Positions 49,373-57,757 of a DNA stretch of 64,000 nucleotides are shown here, one piece after another (positions within the stretch are counted from its first letter, which is position 1; each line of letters opens with the position of its first letter). Location of the stretch: contig NZ_JAJBZH010000009.1 in NCBI RefSeq assembly GCF_020551945.1, forward strand, positions 1 to 64,000, in the 5' to 3' direction. The translations under genes were made by a program, and so were the position numbers. A model generated the notes under the pieces. That model saw only the letters and a program-made list of their open reading frames with translations, was not told the DNA's origin and did not search any database. The stretch is from Cellulosimicrobium marinum (GTDB taxonomy: Bacteria; Actinomycetota; Actinomycetes; Actinomycetales; Cellulomonadaceae).

Positions 49373-50230
49373 TCAGTCGTCGCTGTCCGCGGACAGCTCC
49401 TCGAGCAGGGACACGAGCTCGCCCGCACGGGCCGCGGGTCCCGCCACGGTCATCGCCCGCCCGGCCGGGGAGCCGCGCAGCCCGCTGACGCGCGCACCGG
49501 CCTCCTGGGCGATCAAGCCTCCGGCGGCGAGGTCCCACGGGTTCAGGCCGCGCTCGTAGTAGAGGTCGAGCTCACCGCTCGCGACGAGGCACAGGTCGAT
49601 GGCCGCCGAGCCGAGGCGACGGATGTCCCGCACGCGTGGGATGACGTCGACGAGCACGCGGGCCTGGGCGCGGCGACGGTCCGGGTCGTAGCCGAAGCCC
49701 GTCCCGACGAGGCACTGCGCGAGGTCGTCCGGGCCGACGACGTGCAGCGGGCGGCCGTCGACCGTCGCCCCGCCGCCCAGCCCCGCGGTCCACGTCCGGT
49801 CGTCCACCACGGAGTGCACCGCGCCGGCGAGGACGGTCCACTCCTGCGGGTCGGGAGGCCCGACGACCGCCGCGACCGACACCCCGTACGACGCGACGCC
49901 GTACAGGTAGTTGACGGTGCCGTCGATCGGGTCGACGACCCACGTGATGCCCGTCGTCCCGGGCGAGGCCCCGTCCTCCTCGCCGAGGACCGCGTCCCCC
50001 GGCCGTGCCGCCGCGATCTCCCGGCGCAGGAGCGCCTCGGAGTCCGCGTCCATGCGCGTCACGACGTCGGTCGCGTTCGACTTCGTCGCGGCGACCTCGA
50101 CGCGCTCCGGCCGGCCGGAGCGCACGAGCTCGCCCGCGGTCCGGGCGAGGTGCTCGGCCAGTCGGCGCAGGTCGGCCACGGTCACGTCGTCGGGCAGGCG
50201 GGGGTCGTCGATGAAGGAGTGCACGCTCAC
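49373..50230 (-). CDS. suhB: Inositol monophosphatase family protein (SuhB-like)
   Basis: A 285-residue Mg2+-dependent phosphatase. The family motifs are GEEDGA (near residue 95), WVVDPIDGTVNYLYG (near 113) and NPWDLAAGGLIAQEAG (near 238). Inositol 1-phosphate dephosphorylation would supply mycothiol and phosphatidylinositol synthesis, but other sugar phosphates are possible. The GTG start overlaps the stop of the TRIC-channel gene (GTGA). Order matches Rv2701c. Confidence 0.92.
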   Translation of the reverse strand: MSVHSFIDDPRLPDDVTVADLRRLAEHLARTAGELVRSGRPERVEVAATKSNATDVVTRMDADSEALLRREIAAARPGDAVLGEEDGASPGTTGITWVVDPIDGTVNYLYGVASYGVSVAAVVGPPDPQEWTVLAGAVHSVVDDRTWTAGLGGGATVDGRPLHVVGPDDLAQCLVGTGFGYDPDRRRAQARVLVDVIPRVRDIRRLGSAAIDLCLVASGELDLYYERGLNPWDLAAGGLIAQEAGARVSGLRGSPAGRAMTVAGPAARAGELVSLLEELSADSDD

Positions 50231-50880
50231 ATCCTGCCGGACCCCGGCCGGCGGCGGCGACCCTCCCACGGACCGGGCGCCGACCATCCCATGCGCAGCG
50301 AGAGCAGCCGGAACCCCAGGACGAGCGCGAGCACCGCCGCCTGGGACGCGAGCCCGAGCAGACCGGCCTCACCCAGGACGGCGGTGAGCGCGGCACCCGC
50401 GAGCGCGGGGATCGCGTAGAGCTGCTTGTCCTGGAACAGCAGCGGGGTCTCGTTCGTGAGGACGTCGCGCAGGATCCCCCCGCCGACACCGGTGAGGACG
50501 CCCGCGAACACGGCCGCGAGCGGACCGACGCCGTAGTCGAGGCCCTTCATGGTGCCGGAGAGCACGAACAGGGCCAACGCCCCGGCGTCGAGCACGATGA
50601 TGCTGCGGCGCAGGCGCTCGAGACGGGGGTGCCAGAAGAACGTCACGACGCCTGCCGCGACCGCGACCGCGACGAGGCGCCAGTCCGAGATGCCGACGGG
50701 GGGCGTCGCACCGATGAGCACGTCGCGCAGCAGTCCCCCGCCGAGCCCGGCGACCCATGCGAGGACCAGGACGCCGACCAGGTCGAAGCGCTTGCGGACC
50801 GCGGCGAGCCCTCCGGACAACGCGGCGAAGAACACCCCGCCCAGCTCCAGGGCGTCGCCGGGGACGAGGTCGAGGATCAC
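50227..50880 (-). CDS. TRIC-type (UPF0126) cation channel family protein
   Basis: A 217-residue membrane protein with seven predicted helices in two similar halves. Each half has the UPF0126 motif GGLLRDVLIG or GGILRDVLTNETPLLF. Prokaryotic TRIC proteins of this family form trimeric monovalent-cation channels, known to pass K+. That fits the potassium genes 6 kb away, but the link is loose. GTG start by the leaderless pattern (GATGAT six bases upstream). Coupled to suhB. Confidence 0.88.
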   Translation of the reverse strand: MILDLVPGDALELGGVFFAALSGGLAAVRKRFDLVGVLVLAWVAGLGGGLLRDVLIGATPPVGISDWRLVAVAVAAGVVTFFWHPRLERLRRSIIVLDAGALALFVLSGTMKGLDYGVGPLAAVFAGVLTGVGGGILRDVLTNETPLLFQDKQLYAIPALAGAALTAVLGEAGLLGLASQAAVLALVLGFRLLSLRMGWSAPGPWEGRRRRPGSGRM

Positions 50881-50886
50881 GAGGGC

Positions 50887-50892
50887 ATCATC
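50887..50892 (-). promoter_or_regulatory. -10-like GATGAT of the TRIC-channel gene
   Basis: The complement of ATCATC reads GATGAT, six bases before the GTG. The same hexamer precedes the DUF3093 ATG at the same distance. Confidence 0.35.
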
Positions 50893-51005
50893 CCAGGCGC
50901 GAGTCCGCGGCACACCGGGGCGTGTTGCGCCGCGGGGGTGGGCGAGGATGGCACCCTCGAGGGAGCGCGGGCGCGCTGACGCCCGCGGGCGACACGGGAG
51001 GACCG

Positions 51006-52112
51006 ATGGACGAGCTGGAGCTGGTGAGGCTGCACGAGGACGGGGAGCACCTCGTCCTCGGCAGGGCGGACGGCGACCGGTTCGTCCTGCCCATCACCGA
51101 GGCGTTGCGTGCCGCGGTCCGCCGGGACCGACCGCACCTGGAGCACCTGCGCGCCGAGGGCGAGCGCAACCTGACGCCGCGGGAGATCCAGGCCCGCCTG
51201 CGCGCGGGCGACGACGTCGAGGACGTCGCGGACGCCGCGGGCATGGCGGTGGAGCACGTGCGCCGGTTCGCGGGCCCGGTGGTCGCCGAGCAGGAGTTCG
51301 TCGTGGAACGGGTGCGCGGCTCCCGCCAGGGCCACGACGACGACGCCCCGACCATCGCCGAGCTCGCGGAGCAGCGGTTCGCCGCCCGCGACGTCGACCC
51401 CGGCTCGGTGACCTGGAGCGCGGCCCGCGACGCGGGCTCGCCGTGGGTCGTCACCGCGTCGTTCGAGATCGCCTCCGGACCCCGCACGGCCCGGTGGTCC
51501 TACGACCCGTCGTCCCGCGCGCTCCTCGCCCTCGACGACGAGGCACGCTGGCTGTCGCAGCCCGAGGGCGAGCCGGACCGGTCCCCGGGGGCCCAGGCCG
51601 TGTTCGACGTCGACGCGTCGCCGCGCCGCGGACCGGACACGACGCGGACGGACGGCACCGACGACCTCCTGGACGACCTCGGACGACGGCGCGGGGTGCG
51701 GGCCCGCTCCGAGCCGTCGGGCGCCGACGCCACCCAGGAGCCGTTCGAGGGGTTCGGACCGCGGACGCTGCTCGACGGGCCGGGGTCCGACCCCGTGCCC
51801 CCGCCCCCGCCGTCCACGGGAGCGACGGTGGTCCGCCTGCCGTCGGTGCGGCACCCGGACGCCGAGGACCGGGCACGACCCCCGGGCGCGCCGGAGCCGG
51901 ACGAGCCCCGCGACGCCGGTGACGCGACGCGCGACGAGCGGCACGACGCGCCGCACGACACGACGCGCGGGGCCAACGACGGCAGCGGCGGCGGGGCGGA
52001 CCGGTCGTCGCCGCGTCCCGGGCCGCGCGACGCGCGCAAGGGCCGGAACCGGTCGCGCGCCAAGGTCCCGAGCTGGGACGAGATCGTCTTCGGGGCCCGC
52101 CCCGAGCACTGA
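51006..52112 (+). CDS. sepH: SepH family septation protein (DUF3071)
   Basis: A 368-residue protein of the actinobacterial SepH family, which in Streptomyces and mycobacteria binds FtsZ and promotes filament assembly. The N-terminal domain (about 1-165) begins MDELELVRLHEDGEHLVL and contains a helix-turn-helix-like element (LTPREIQARLRAGDDVEDVADAAGM). A long acidic, Pro/Arg-rich disordered region (about 195-350) separates it from the conserved tail RAKVPSWDEIVFG. The ATG has GGGAGG four bases upstream. It is transcribed alone and converges with tdk. Confidence 0.93.
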   Translation: MDELELVRLHEDGEHLVLGRADGDRFVLPITEALRAAVRRDRPHLEHLRAEGERNLTPREIQARLRAGDDVEDVADAAGMAVEHVRRFAGPVVAEQEFVVERVRGSRQGHDDDAPTIAELAEQRFAARDVDPGSVTWSAARDAGSPWVVTASFEIASGPRTARWSYDPSSRALLALDDEARWLSQPEGEPDRSPGAQAVFDVDASPRRGPDTTRTDGTDDLLDDLGRRRGVRARSEPSGADATQEPFEGFGPRTLLDGPGSDPVPPPPPSTGATVVRLPSVRHPDAEDRARPPGAPEPDEPRDAGDATRDERHDAPHDTTRGANDGSGGGADRSSPRPGPRDARKGRNRSRAKVPSWDEIVFGARPEH

Positions 52113-52143
52113 CACGCCGCTCACGCAGGGGCCGGACAGAGAC

Positions 52144-52179
52144 CCGCCGCACGAGCCGCCGCACGATCCGCCGCACGGC
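52144..52179. repeat. Three tandem 12-bp repeats
   Basis: CCGCCGCACGAG, CCGCCGCACGAT and CCGCCGCACGGC stand head to tail between the convergent sepH and tdk genes. No hairpin terminator was found here. Confidence 0.75.
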
Positions 52180-52199
52180 CCGAGCGGGCCAGGACGCCG

Positions 52200-52841
52200 T
52201 CAGCCGTGCAGGTCGAGCGCGAGGTCGTCGGCGGGGGCGATCGCCCGAGCGGCGGCCGTGGTCATCCGTCGCATGTGGTGGCGTCGGCACAGCACCTCGT
52301 ACGCGACCTCGCCGGCTCCGTCGCCCACGTCCCCGACGACGACCTGCTCCCCCTCGACGACCATGCGCCCGTCGACCGTCCGGGCGTTGTGCGTGGCCCG
52401 CGCCCCGCACCAGCACAGCGAGTGCGCCTGGAGGACCTCCACGCGGTCGGCGAGCTCGACGAGCCGTGCGGAGCCCGGGAACAGCCGGGTGCGGAAGTCC
52501 GCGGTGATGCCGAACGCGAAGACGTCCACCTCGGTCTCGTCGACGAGGCGCGCGAGCTGCTCGACCTGGCGCGGCGAGTAGAACTGCGCCTCGTCGCACA
52601 CGAGGTAGTCCACGGGCTCGGGCAGGGCCGAGACGAGCGACCAGAAGTCGGTGGCATCCGTGACCTCGTGGGCCGCGACCTCCAGCCCCAGCCGGGAGGA
52701 GAGCCGGTCCGTGCCGGCCCGGTCGTCGCGCGAGAAGATCAGGCCGCGCCGCCCCCGGGCGGCGTGGTTGTGGTCGAGCTGCAGCGCGAGGGTGGACTTG
52801 CCGCAGTCCATGGTTCCGGAGAAGAAGACGAGCTCGGCCAC
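52200..52841 (-). CDS. tdk: Thymidine kinase
   Basis: A 213-residue type II thymidine kinase that salvages thymidine. The P-loop GTMDCGKST is at about residues 9-17 and the catalytic CDEAQFYS at about 84-91. The zinc site uses CWCG near residue 144 and the later LCRRHH. The GTG start has GAGGAG seven bases upstream. Next upstream is the phosphodiesterase gene. Confidence 0.95.
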   Translation of the reverse strand: MAELVFFSGTMDCGKSTLALQLDHNHAARGRRGLIFSRDDRAGTDRLSSRLGLEVAAHEVTDATDFWSLVSALPEPVDYLVCDEAQFYSPRQVEQLARLVDETEVDVFAFGITADFRTRLFPGSARLVELADRVEVLQAHSLCWCGARATHNARTVDGRMVVEGEQVVVGDVGDGAGEVAYEVLCRRHHMRRMTTAAARAIAPADDLALDLHG

Positions 52842-52877
52842 GGGGAGGCTCCTCGGTCGTGGGGTGGTGCGGCGCGG

Positions 52878-54077
52878 TCAGTGCGCGACGAGCAGGGGGA
52901 CGCGCATCTCCGCCTCCGTGAGGGAGCCGTGCACGCCGACGAGGGCGAGGGACGCCGGGGTCTGCGTGCGCGAGTCGACGACCGTGGCGCGCCCGCGCAG
53001 CGCGACGACGACGTCGCCCGCCGCGGCGACCGCGTCGACGCGCGGATCGGACCCGAGGAGCCCGCGCGCGAGGACCTGCTCTCGGGTGAGCACGAGCGCG
53101 TGCTCGCCGAGCACCGCACGCCAGCGCTCGGCGACGTCGGCGGTCGCGCCGGGCTCGGTGTAGACGTGCACCGCGCGTGGCTCTCCCCCGACGAGCGCGA
53201 CGCCGCGGCGCAGCTCCGGGTCGGTGGCGACGTCCCACCGGAGGGTCGGGTCGACGTCGACCATCCCGTGGTCGGCGGTGACGAGCACGAGGGTCCCGGC
53301 GGGGACCGAGCGCGCGAGGCGGGCGAGCTCGCGGTCGAGCGCCTCCAGCTCGTCGCCCCACTGCCACGACCGGACGCCGTGGTGGTGCCCCGCCTTGTCG
53401 ACCTCGCCCCAGTACAGGTACACGAGACCGGGCCGCGACAGGGCGCGCACGGCGGCGTCGACGCGCCCGGCCAGGGGCTCGGCCGCCGCGTAGCCGCCGC
53501 CGCGCAGCGCGGCGACGGTCATGCCCGAGCCCGCGAACCGTGCCGGACCCGTCGACGTGACGCGCAGACCGGCGTCCGCGGCGACGGTGAGCAGCGGCGT
53601 CTCGCGCTGGAGCGTCCGCGGGTCGGGCGCGCCCTCCCACGAGACCATGTTGGCGAGCCGGCCGGTCTCGGGGTTGCGCTGCGTGTAGCCCAGCATGCCG
53701 GTGCGCCCGGGTGCCGTCCCGGTGCCGAACGCGCCCACGGCGGCGGCGGTCGTGCTGGGGAAGGTCGAGGTGAGCGGGCGCGCGTCGGGCAGGAGCGAGC
53801 GCAGGAACGGGGCGTGCCCGGCGCGCTCGGCGAGGTTGAGGTGACCGAGGCCGTCGACGAGGACGACGCACACGCGCTCCGCACGGGGCACGTCGAGCGC
53901 CCTGCGCGCCGCCGTCCCGGCGAGACCGGTCGCCGTGGTCGTGGCGACGCCGAGCGCGTCGAGAGCCGCCGGCAGGACTGCCGCGAGCGAGCCGGTCCCG
54001 GTGGCGGGGGCGACGAGACCGTCGGGGAGGGCGGCAGGTGCCGCGGACCGGTCGTGCGCCGTGCGCGGCGCCGTCAC
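52878..54077 (-). CDS. Nucleotide pyrophosphatase/phosphodiesterase family (alkaline phosphatase superfamily)
   Basis: A 399-residue metalloenzyme of the type I phosphodiesterase branch. CVVLVDGLGHLN holds the first metal aspartate and STFPSTTAAAVG the nucleophilic threonine. YLYWGEVDKAGHHHGVRS and TADHGMVDVD give the other metal ligands. No signal peptide is present, so it appears cytosolic. The substrate is unknown. The GTG start overlaps the stop of the DUF5998 gene. This gene pair with a Pat-like gene is common in actinobacteria, as I recall. Confidence 0.87.
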   Translation of the reverse strand: MTAPRTAHDRSAAPAALPDGLVAPATGTGSLAAVLPAALDALGVATTTATGLAGTAARRALDVPRAERVCVVLVDGLGHLNLAERAGHAPFLRSLLPDARPLTSTFPSTTAAAVGAFGTGTAPGRTGMLGYTQRNPETGRLANMVSWEGAPDPRTLQRETPLLTVAADAGLRVTSTGPARFAGSGMTVAALRGGGYAAAEPLAGRVDAAVRALSRPGLVYLYWGEVDKAGHHHGVRSWQWGDELEALDRELARLARSVPAGTLVLVTADHGMVDVDPTLRWDVATDPELRRGVALVGGEPRAVHVYTEPGATADVAERWRAVLGEHALVLTREQVLARGLLGSDPRVDAVAAAGDVVVALRGRATVVDSRTQTPASLALVGVHGSLTEAEMRVPLLVAH

Positions 54078-54664
54078 CGGGCGCGCCGCGCGGTGGCCCC
54101 CGACAGCGCCCGGGCGAAGTCGACCGCGGCGTCGACCGCGGACCGGCCCTCGGCGTCGGCGCTCACGCGGACCACGACGTCGTCGGGGGTGATCTGCCCG
54201 GTCAGGCCGTGGTCCGCCTCGCACGCGGGGTCGGGGCACCCGGCCGGCTCGAGGTCGACGCGCGAGACGGCGCCCCAGCCGACGGCGAGGGTCACCTCGA
54301 GCGGGGCGGTGCCGGCCCGGTGCGTCTGCGGGTCCGCGACCACGTGGGTGAGCGAGACCGACCGCACCTCGGTGAGCGGGACCGACTCCGTGGTCGCCGC
54401 CGCCGACGCGGACGGGTTCTCGCTGTCCGCCGGGTGGTCGTCGACGTGCGCGGTCACGAGACGCGTGGGCGTGAGGACCAGGACCGTGAGGTGGCGTCGT
54501 ACCTCGGAGGCGTCGAACGTCGTCTCGGGGAGCACGAGGTGCGAGACGATCGCCTCCCCGGCCACGGCGACGTCGAGCACGTCGGCGACGAGCTCCGGGT
54601 AGTAGCCCGCGTGGTGGAGCTGGGCGGTCAGGTCGGTCCAGGCGTCGGAGGTTGCGGAGGGCAC
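54074..54664 (-). CDS. DUF5998-like protein
   Basis: A 196-residue actinobacterial protein, probably of the DUF5998 family; the name comes from neighbourhood and the start VPSATSDAWTDLTAQLHHAGYYPELVADVLDVAVAGE. It contains repeated strands with ETTFDASEVRRHLTVLVLTPTRLVTAHVDD, which resemble a PH-like fold. There is a CPDPACEADHG segment near residue 150. The GTG at 54664 is chosen for GAGAAT six bases upstream and for the conserved start. It is coupled to the phosphodiesterase gene. Confidence 0.72.
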   Translation of the reverse strand: MPSATSDAWTDLTAQLHHAGYYPELVADVLDVAVAGEAIVSHLVLPETTFDASEVRRHLTVLVLTPTRLVTAHVDDHPADSENPSASAAATTESVPLTEVRSVSLTHVVADPQTHRAGTAPLEVTLAVGWGAVSRVDLEPAGCPDPACEADHGLTGQITPDDVVVRVSADAEGRSAVDAAVDFARALSGATARRAR

Positions 54665-54731
54665 CCGCGCATTCTCCCACCCCGTGTCGGGGCGGGGCCA
54701 GCCCGTGCCGGACGCTGTGGACACGCCGTCG

Positions 54732-54790
54732 GGCAGGACGTCATCCGGCAGGACGTCAGCGCGGCGCCTCACCCCGGTGCCTCACCCCGG
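54732..54790. repeat. Two direct repeats between the Pat-like and DUF5998 genes
   Basis: GGCAGGACGTCA recurs at 54732-54743 and 54747-54758. GCCTCACCCCGG recurs at 54766-54777 and 54779-54790. The copy at 54779-54790 contains the stop codon of the Pat-like gene. Confidence 0.7.
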
Positions 54791-57574
54791 CAGGGCCCGG
54801 CGCAGCGCGTCGGCGCGCTGGGCGTCGGCGAGGCTCGCCCGCGCGCTGAGGACCGCGGCGCCGTGCTCCGAGACGACGACGGGGTACAGCTCGAGGCTGC
54901 GCACCTCCGGCAGGTCGTCGGCGAGCACGGAGACGCGGGCGAGCACATCCTCCAGCGCGGCCGTCGCGACCTCCGAGGTGCCCATGTACCCGAACAGCCG
55001 CGGCGCGGCGCGCACCGAGCGCACCATCGCCGCGACGTCGGTCCCCGTCAGCGGGGGGACGCCGTACGCGACGTCGTCGAGGAGGTCGACGGCGTCGCCC
55101 GCGAGCCCGAACGACACCACCGGCCCGAACAGCCGGTCCTCGCTCGACCGGACCACGCACGCCACGCCCGCCGACGCCATCGCCTGGATCTCGAACGGCT
55201 GGTCGCGCGCACCCGGGAGGACGGCCGCGAGGGCCGCCCGCATCTGCTCGACGTCCGCGCGCAGCTCCGCCTCGTCCCCGATGTCGAGCCGCACGCCCCC
55301 CAGGTCGGCCCGGTGGCGCAGCGCCGCGGCGGTGCTCTTCAGCGCGACGGGCCAGCCGGTCTCCCGGGCCGCGGCCACCGCCTCGTCGGCGGTGCGCACG
55401 CGTCGCGCGGGCCACACGGACACGCCGTAGCAGGCGAGGAGCTCGGCGACGTCGTCGGCGTCGAGCTCGACCTCGGCGCGGTCCGCGAGCGCACGCTCGA
55501 CGAGGGCCCGTGCCCGGGCGGCGTCCACCCCGGGCGGTGCCACCGGGGTGCCGTGGTCCGCCTCGCGCCACGCCGCGTACCGCACGACGGCGCCCAGCGC
55601 GGCGACCGCGTCCTCCGGCGTGGAGTAGGCGGGCACCCGGCACGTGGCAGGGGCGCCGTCGTCCGTCCCCTCGGCGTGCGGGTCCGGGGCGGACAGCTCG
55701 TCGGTGAGCCCGTGCAGGCCGAGCATGCTCGCGACGGTCGTGCGGCGCGTGCGCGCGGCGGCCGCGGCGAGCGCGCGGGAGAGCTCGGGGCGGCGTGGTT
55801 GCACCGTGGGCACCTGGACGGCGACGACGACGTCGCACGCGTCGGGCGCGTAGAGCTCCTCGACCGCCGCCTCGACGCTGTCGGCAGGAGCGTCCTCGGG
55901 GACGAAGCCGGACCGGGCGACCACGAGCCCCGCGGAGGCGACGGCCTCGGCGACGAGCGCCGCGAGCGACGCGGAGCTCGCGAGGATGCCCACGCGCCTG
56001 CCCCGGGGCAGGGGTTGGTGGGCGAGGAGCTGCGCCACGTCGATGAGCTGGTGGGTGTTCTCGACGCGCACGACGCCCGACTGGCGCAGCATCTCGTCGA
56101 GGGCGCGGCGGGGGACGCTCGTCTCCCGCACGGCGTGACCGGGCGGGACGACGTGGCCGGAGCGTCCCGCGATGACCACGACGACGGGCTTGACGGACGC
56201 GAGCCGGCGGGCGATGCGGGAGAACTTGCGCGGGTTGCCGATCGACTCGAGGTAGAGGCACACGACGCGCGTCGCCGGGTCGTCCTGCCAGTACTGCATG
56301 AGGTCGTTGCCGGAGACGTCGGCGCGGTGCCCGGCGGACAGGAAGGACGAGACGCCGAGCCCGCGGCGCGCGGTCGTCGCGAGGAGGGTCACGGCCATGG
56401 GCGCGGACTGGCTGAAGAGCCCGACGACGCCCGGCGCGGGCAGCTCCTCGGCGAGCGTGGCCGCGAGCGCGGGTCGGTCGCGGTCCCGCCCCGCGGTGAG
56501 GAGGCCGTAGCTCGCGGGCCCGACGACGCGCAGCCCGGCGGTGTGCGCGGCACGCAGGAGCTCGCGCTGCAGCGCGAGCCCGTCCGGCCCGGTCTCGGCG
56601 TACCCGGCGGACAGCACGACGACGCCGCGCACACCCAGGCGCGCGAGCCGGCGCACCGCGTCGATCGCGTCGGGCGGTCGCAGGGACACGACCGCGAGGT
56701 CGACCGGGCCGGGCACCTCGGCGAGCGAGGCGTACCGGCGGAGGTGCGGGGCGCCGTCGGGCACCCCGGGTGCGGCGGGCACGCCGGTGACGTGGACCTG
56801 CAGGTGCTCGCCGCGCGCGAGGGAGCCGAGCGCGCGGCGGGCGAGCAGCAGCTCGATCGACGGCGCGTCGTCGCCCACGGGGGGGCTGCCGGGTCCGACG
56901 AGCACGACGCTGCTCGCGCCGAGCAGGCCCTGCATGCTGCGGGCCTCGGCGCGGTGCTCGCGGTCCGCCATCACGGCGCGCGAGCGCTCGGTGGGGTCGA
57001 GGTCGACGCTCACGACGACGAACCCGTCGTCCATCTGCTGGTGGACGTCGTAGCCGGCCTCGCGGAACACGGCGAGCATGCGCCCGTTCTGCGGCAGGAC
57101 CTCGGCGGTGAACCGCCGCACCCCGCGCTCGCGCGCCGCCGCCGCGACGTGCTCGAGCAGCACGGAGCCGAGGCCGCGTCCCTGCGCGGCGTCCGCGATG
57201 TTGAACGCGACCTCCGCCTCGTGGGGCGAGGTCCGGTCGAACCGGGCCACCCCGATGATGTCGACGCCGTCCGGGTCGGCCGGCGCGGCGTCGGGCGCGT
57301 CCGGGCGACCGGTGCGAGGGCGGACGGCGACGAGCGCGACGCGGTCGACGTGGTCCACGCGCGTGAAGCGGTCCAGGTCGCGGTCCGAGAGGCGTTCGAT
57401 CGGCGCGAAGAAGCGCAGGTACGTCGAGCGCTCCGACTGCCCGACGTGGAAGCGCTGGAGCGCGTCGGCGTCGTCGGGGCGGATCGGCCGCACGTGGGTG
57501 GTGGTCCCGTCGCGCAGCACGACGTCCGCCTCCCACTCGACCGGGTAGCCCTCGGCCGTGCCGCCGTCGCTCAC
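54782..57574 (-). CDS. GNAT acetyltransferase fused to ADP-forming acyl-CoA synthetase-like domains (Pat-type)
   Basis: A 930-residue fusion. Residues about 1-205 form a GNAT domain with VRPIRPDDADALQRFHVGQS and the acetyl-CoA-binding EAEVAFNIADAAQGRGLGSVLLEH. Then come CoA-binding (about 220-350) and succinyl-CoA-synthetase-like flavodoxin domains (GVVGLFSQSAPMAVTLL). A C-terminal ATP-grasp domain contains TGWPVALKSTAAALRHRADLGGV. Related proteins acetylate lysines of acyl-CoA synthetases. Here the GNAT is N-terminal, unlike E. coli Pat/YfiQ. The GTG start has TAGCCT six bases upstream. Confidence 0.87.
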   Translation of the reverse strand: MSDGGTAEGYPVEWEADVVLRDGTTTHVRPIRPDDADALQRFHVGQSERSTYLRFFAPIERLSDRDLDRFTRVDHVDRVALVAVRPRTGRPDAPDAAPADPDGVDIIGVARFDRTSPHEAEVAFNIADAAQGRGLGSVLLEHVAAAARERGVRRFTAEVLPQNGRMLAVFREAGYDVHQQMDDGFVVVSVDLDPTERSRAVMADREHRAEARSMQGLLGASSVVLVGPGSPPVGDDAPSIELLLARRALGSLARGEHLQVHVTGVPAAPGVPDGAPHLRRYASLAEVPGPVDLAVVSLRPPDAIDAVRRLARLGVRGVVVLSAGYAETGPDGLALQRELLRAAHTAGLRVVGPASYGLLTAGRDRDRPALAATLAEELPAPGVVGLFSQSAPMAVTLLATTARRGLGVSSFLSAGHRADVSGNDLMQYWQDDPATRVVCLYLESIGNPRKFSRIARRLASVKPVVVVIAGRSGHVVPPGHAVRETSVPRRALDEMLRQSGVVRVENTHQLIDVAQLLAHQPLPRGRRVGILASSASLAALVAEAVASAGLVVARSGFVPEDAPADSVEAAVEELYAPDACDVVVAVQVPTVQPRRPELSRALAAAAARTRRTTVASMLGLHGLTDELSAPDPHAEGTDDGAPATCRVPAYSTPEDAVAALGAVVRYAAWREADHGTPVAPPGVDAARARALVERALADRAEVELDADDVAELLACYGVSVWPARRVRTADEAVAAARETGWPVALKSTAAALRHRADLGGVRLDIGDEAELRADVEQMRAALAAVLPGARDQPFEIQAMASAGVACVVRSSEDRLFGPVVSFGLAGDAVDLLDDVAYGVPPLTGTDVAAMVRSVRAAPRLFGYMGTSEVATAALEDVLARVSVLADDLPEVRSLELYPVVVSEHGAAVLSARASLADAQRADALRRALPG

Positions 57575-57580
57575 CCGCCC

Positions 57581-57586
57581 AGGCTA
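57581..57586 (-). promoter_or_regulatory. -10 box TAGCCT, leaderless start of the Pat-like gene
   Basis: The complement of AGGCTA reads TAGCCT, six bases before the GTG at 57574. Confidence 0.5.
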
Positions 57587-57683
57587 TGCGGTCGCCGCCG
57601 CGGTGCGCCTGCGCCACCCCGGGCCTGACCGGGAGGACAATGGTCCCGGTGGCCGCGCCGGGTCACCTGTCGGACGCGTGGGC

Positions 57684-57689
57684 TACCCT
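57684..57689 (+). promoter_or_regulatory. Candidate -10 box TACCCT of the topoisomerase gene
   Basis: TACCCT is followed by a 68-base gap to the ATG, which includes the GGCAGGAG ribosome binding site. No clear -35 is visible. Confidence 0.4.
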
Positions 57690-57757
57690 CGCGTGCGGCG
57701 GTACCGGCCACCGGCCGCTCTCCCCCCCTCGACCGACCGGCAGGAGCCCGCACGACC

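Noticed and set aside
49186-49428. An 80-codon minus-strand frame in the gap before the SuhB-like gene
   Set aside because: Composition is Arg/Pro/Ala low complexity, it overlaps suhB out of frame, and it has no start signal. It does not resemble Rv2700.
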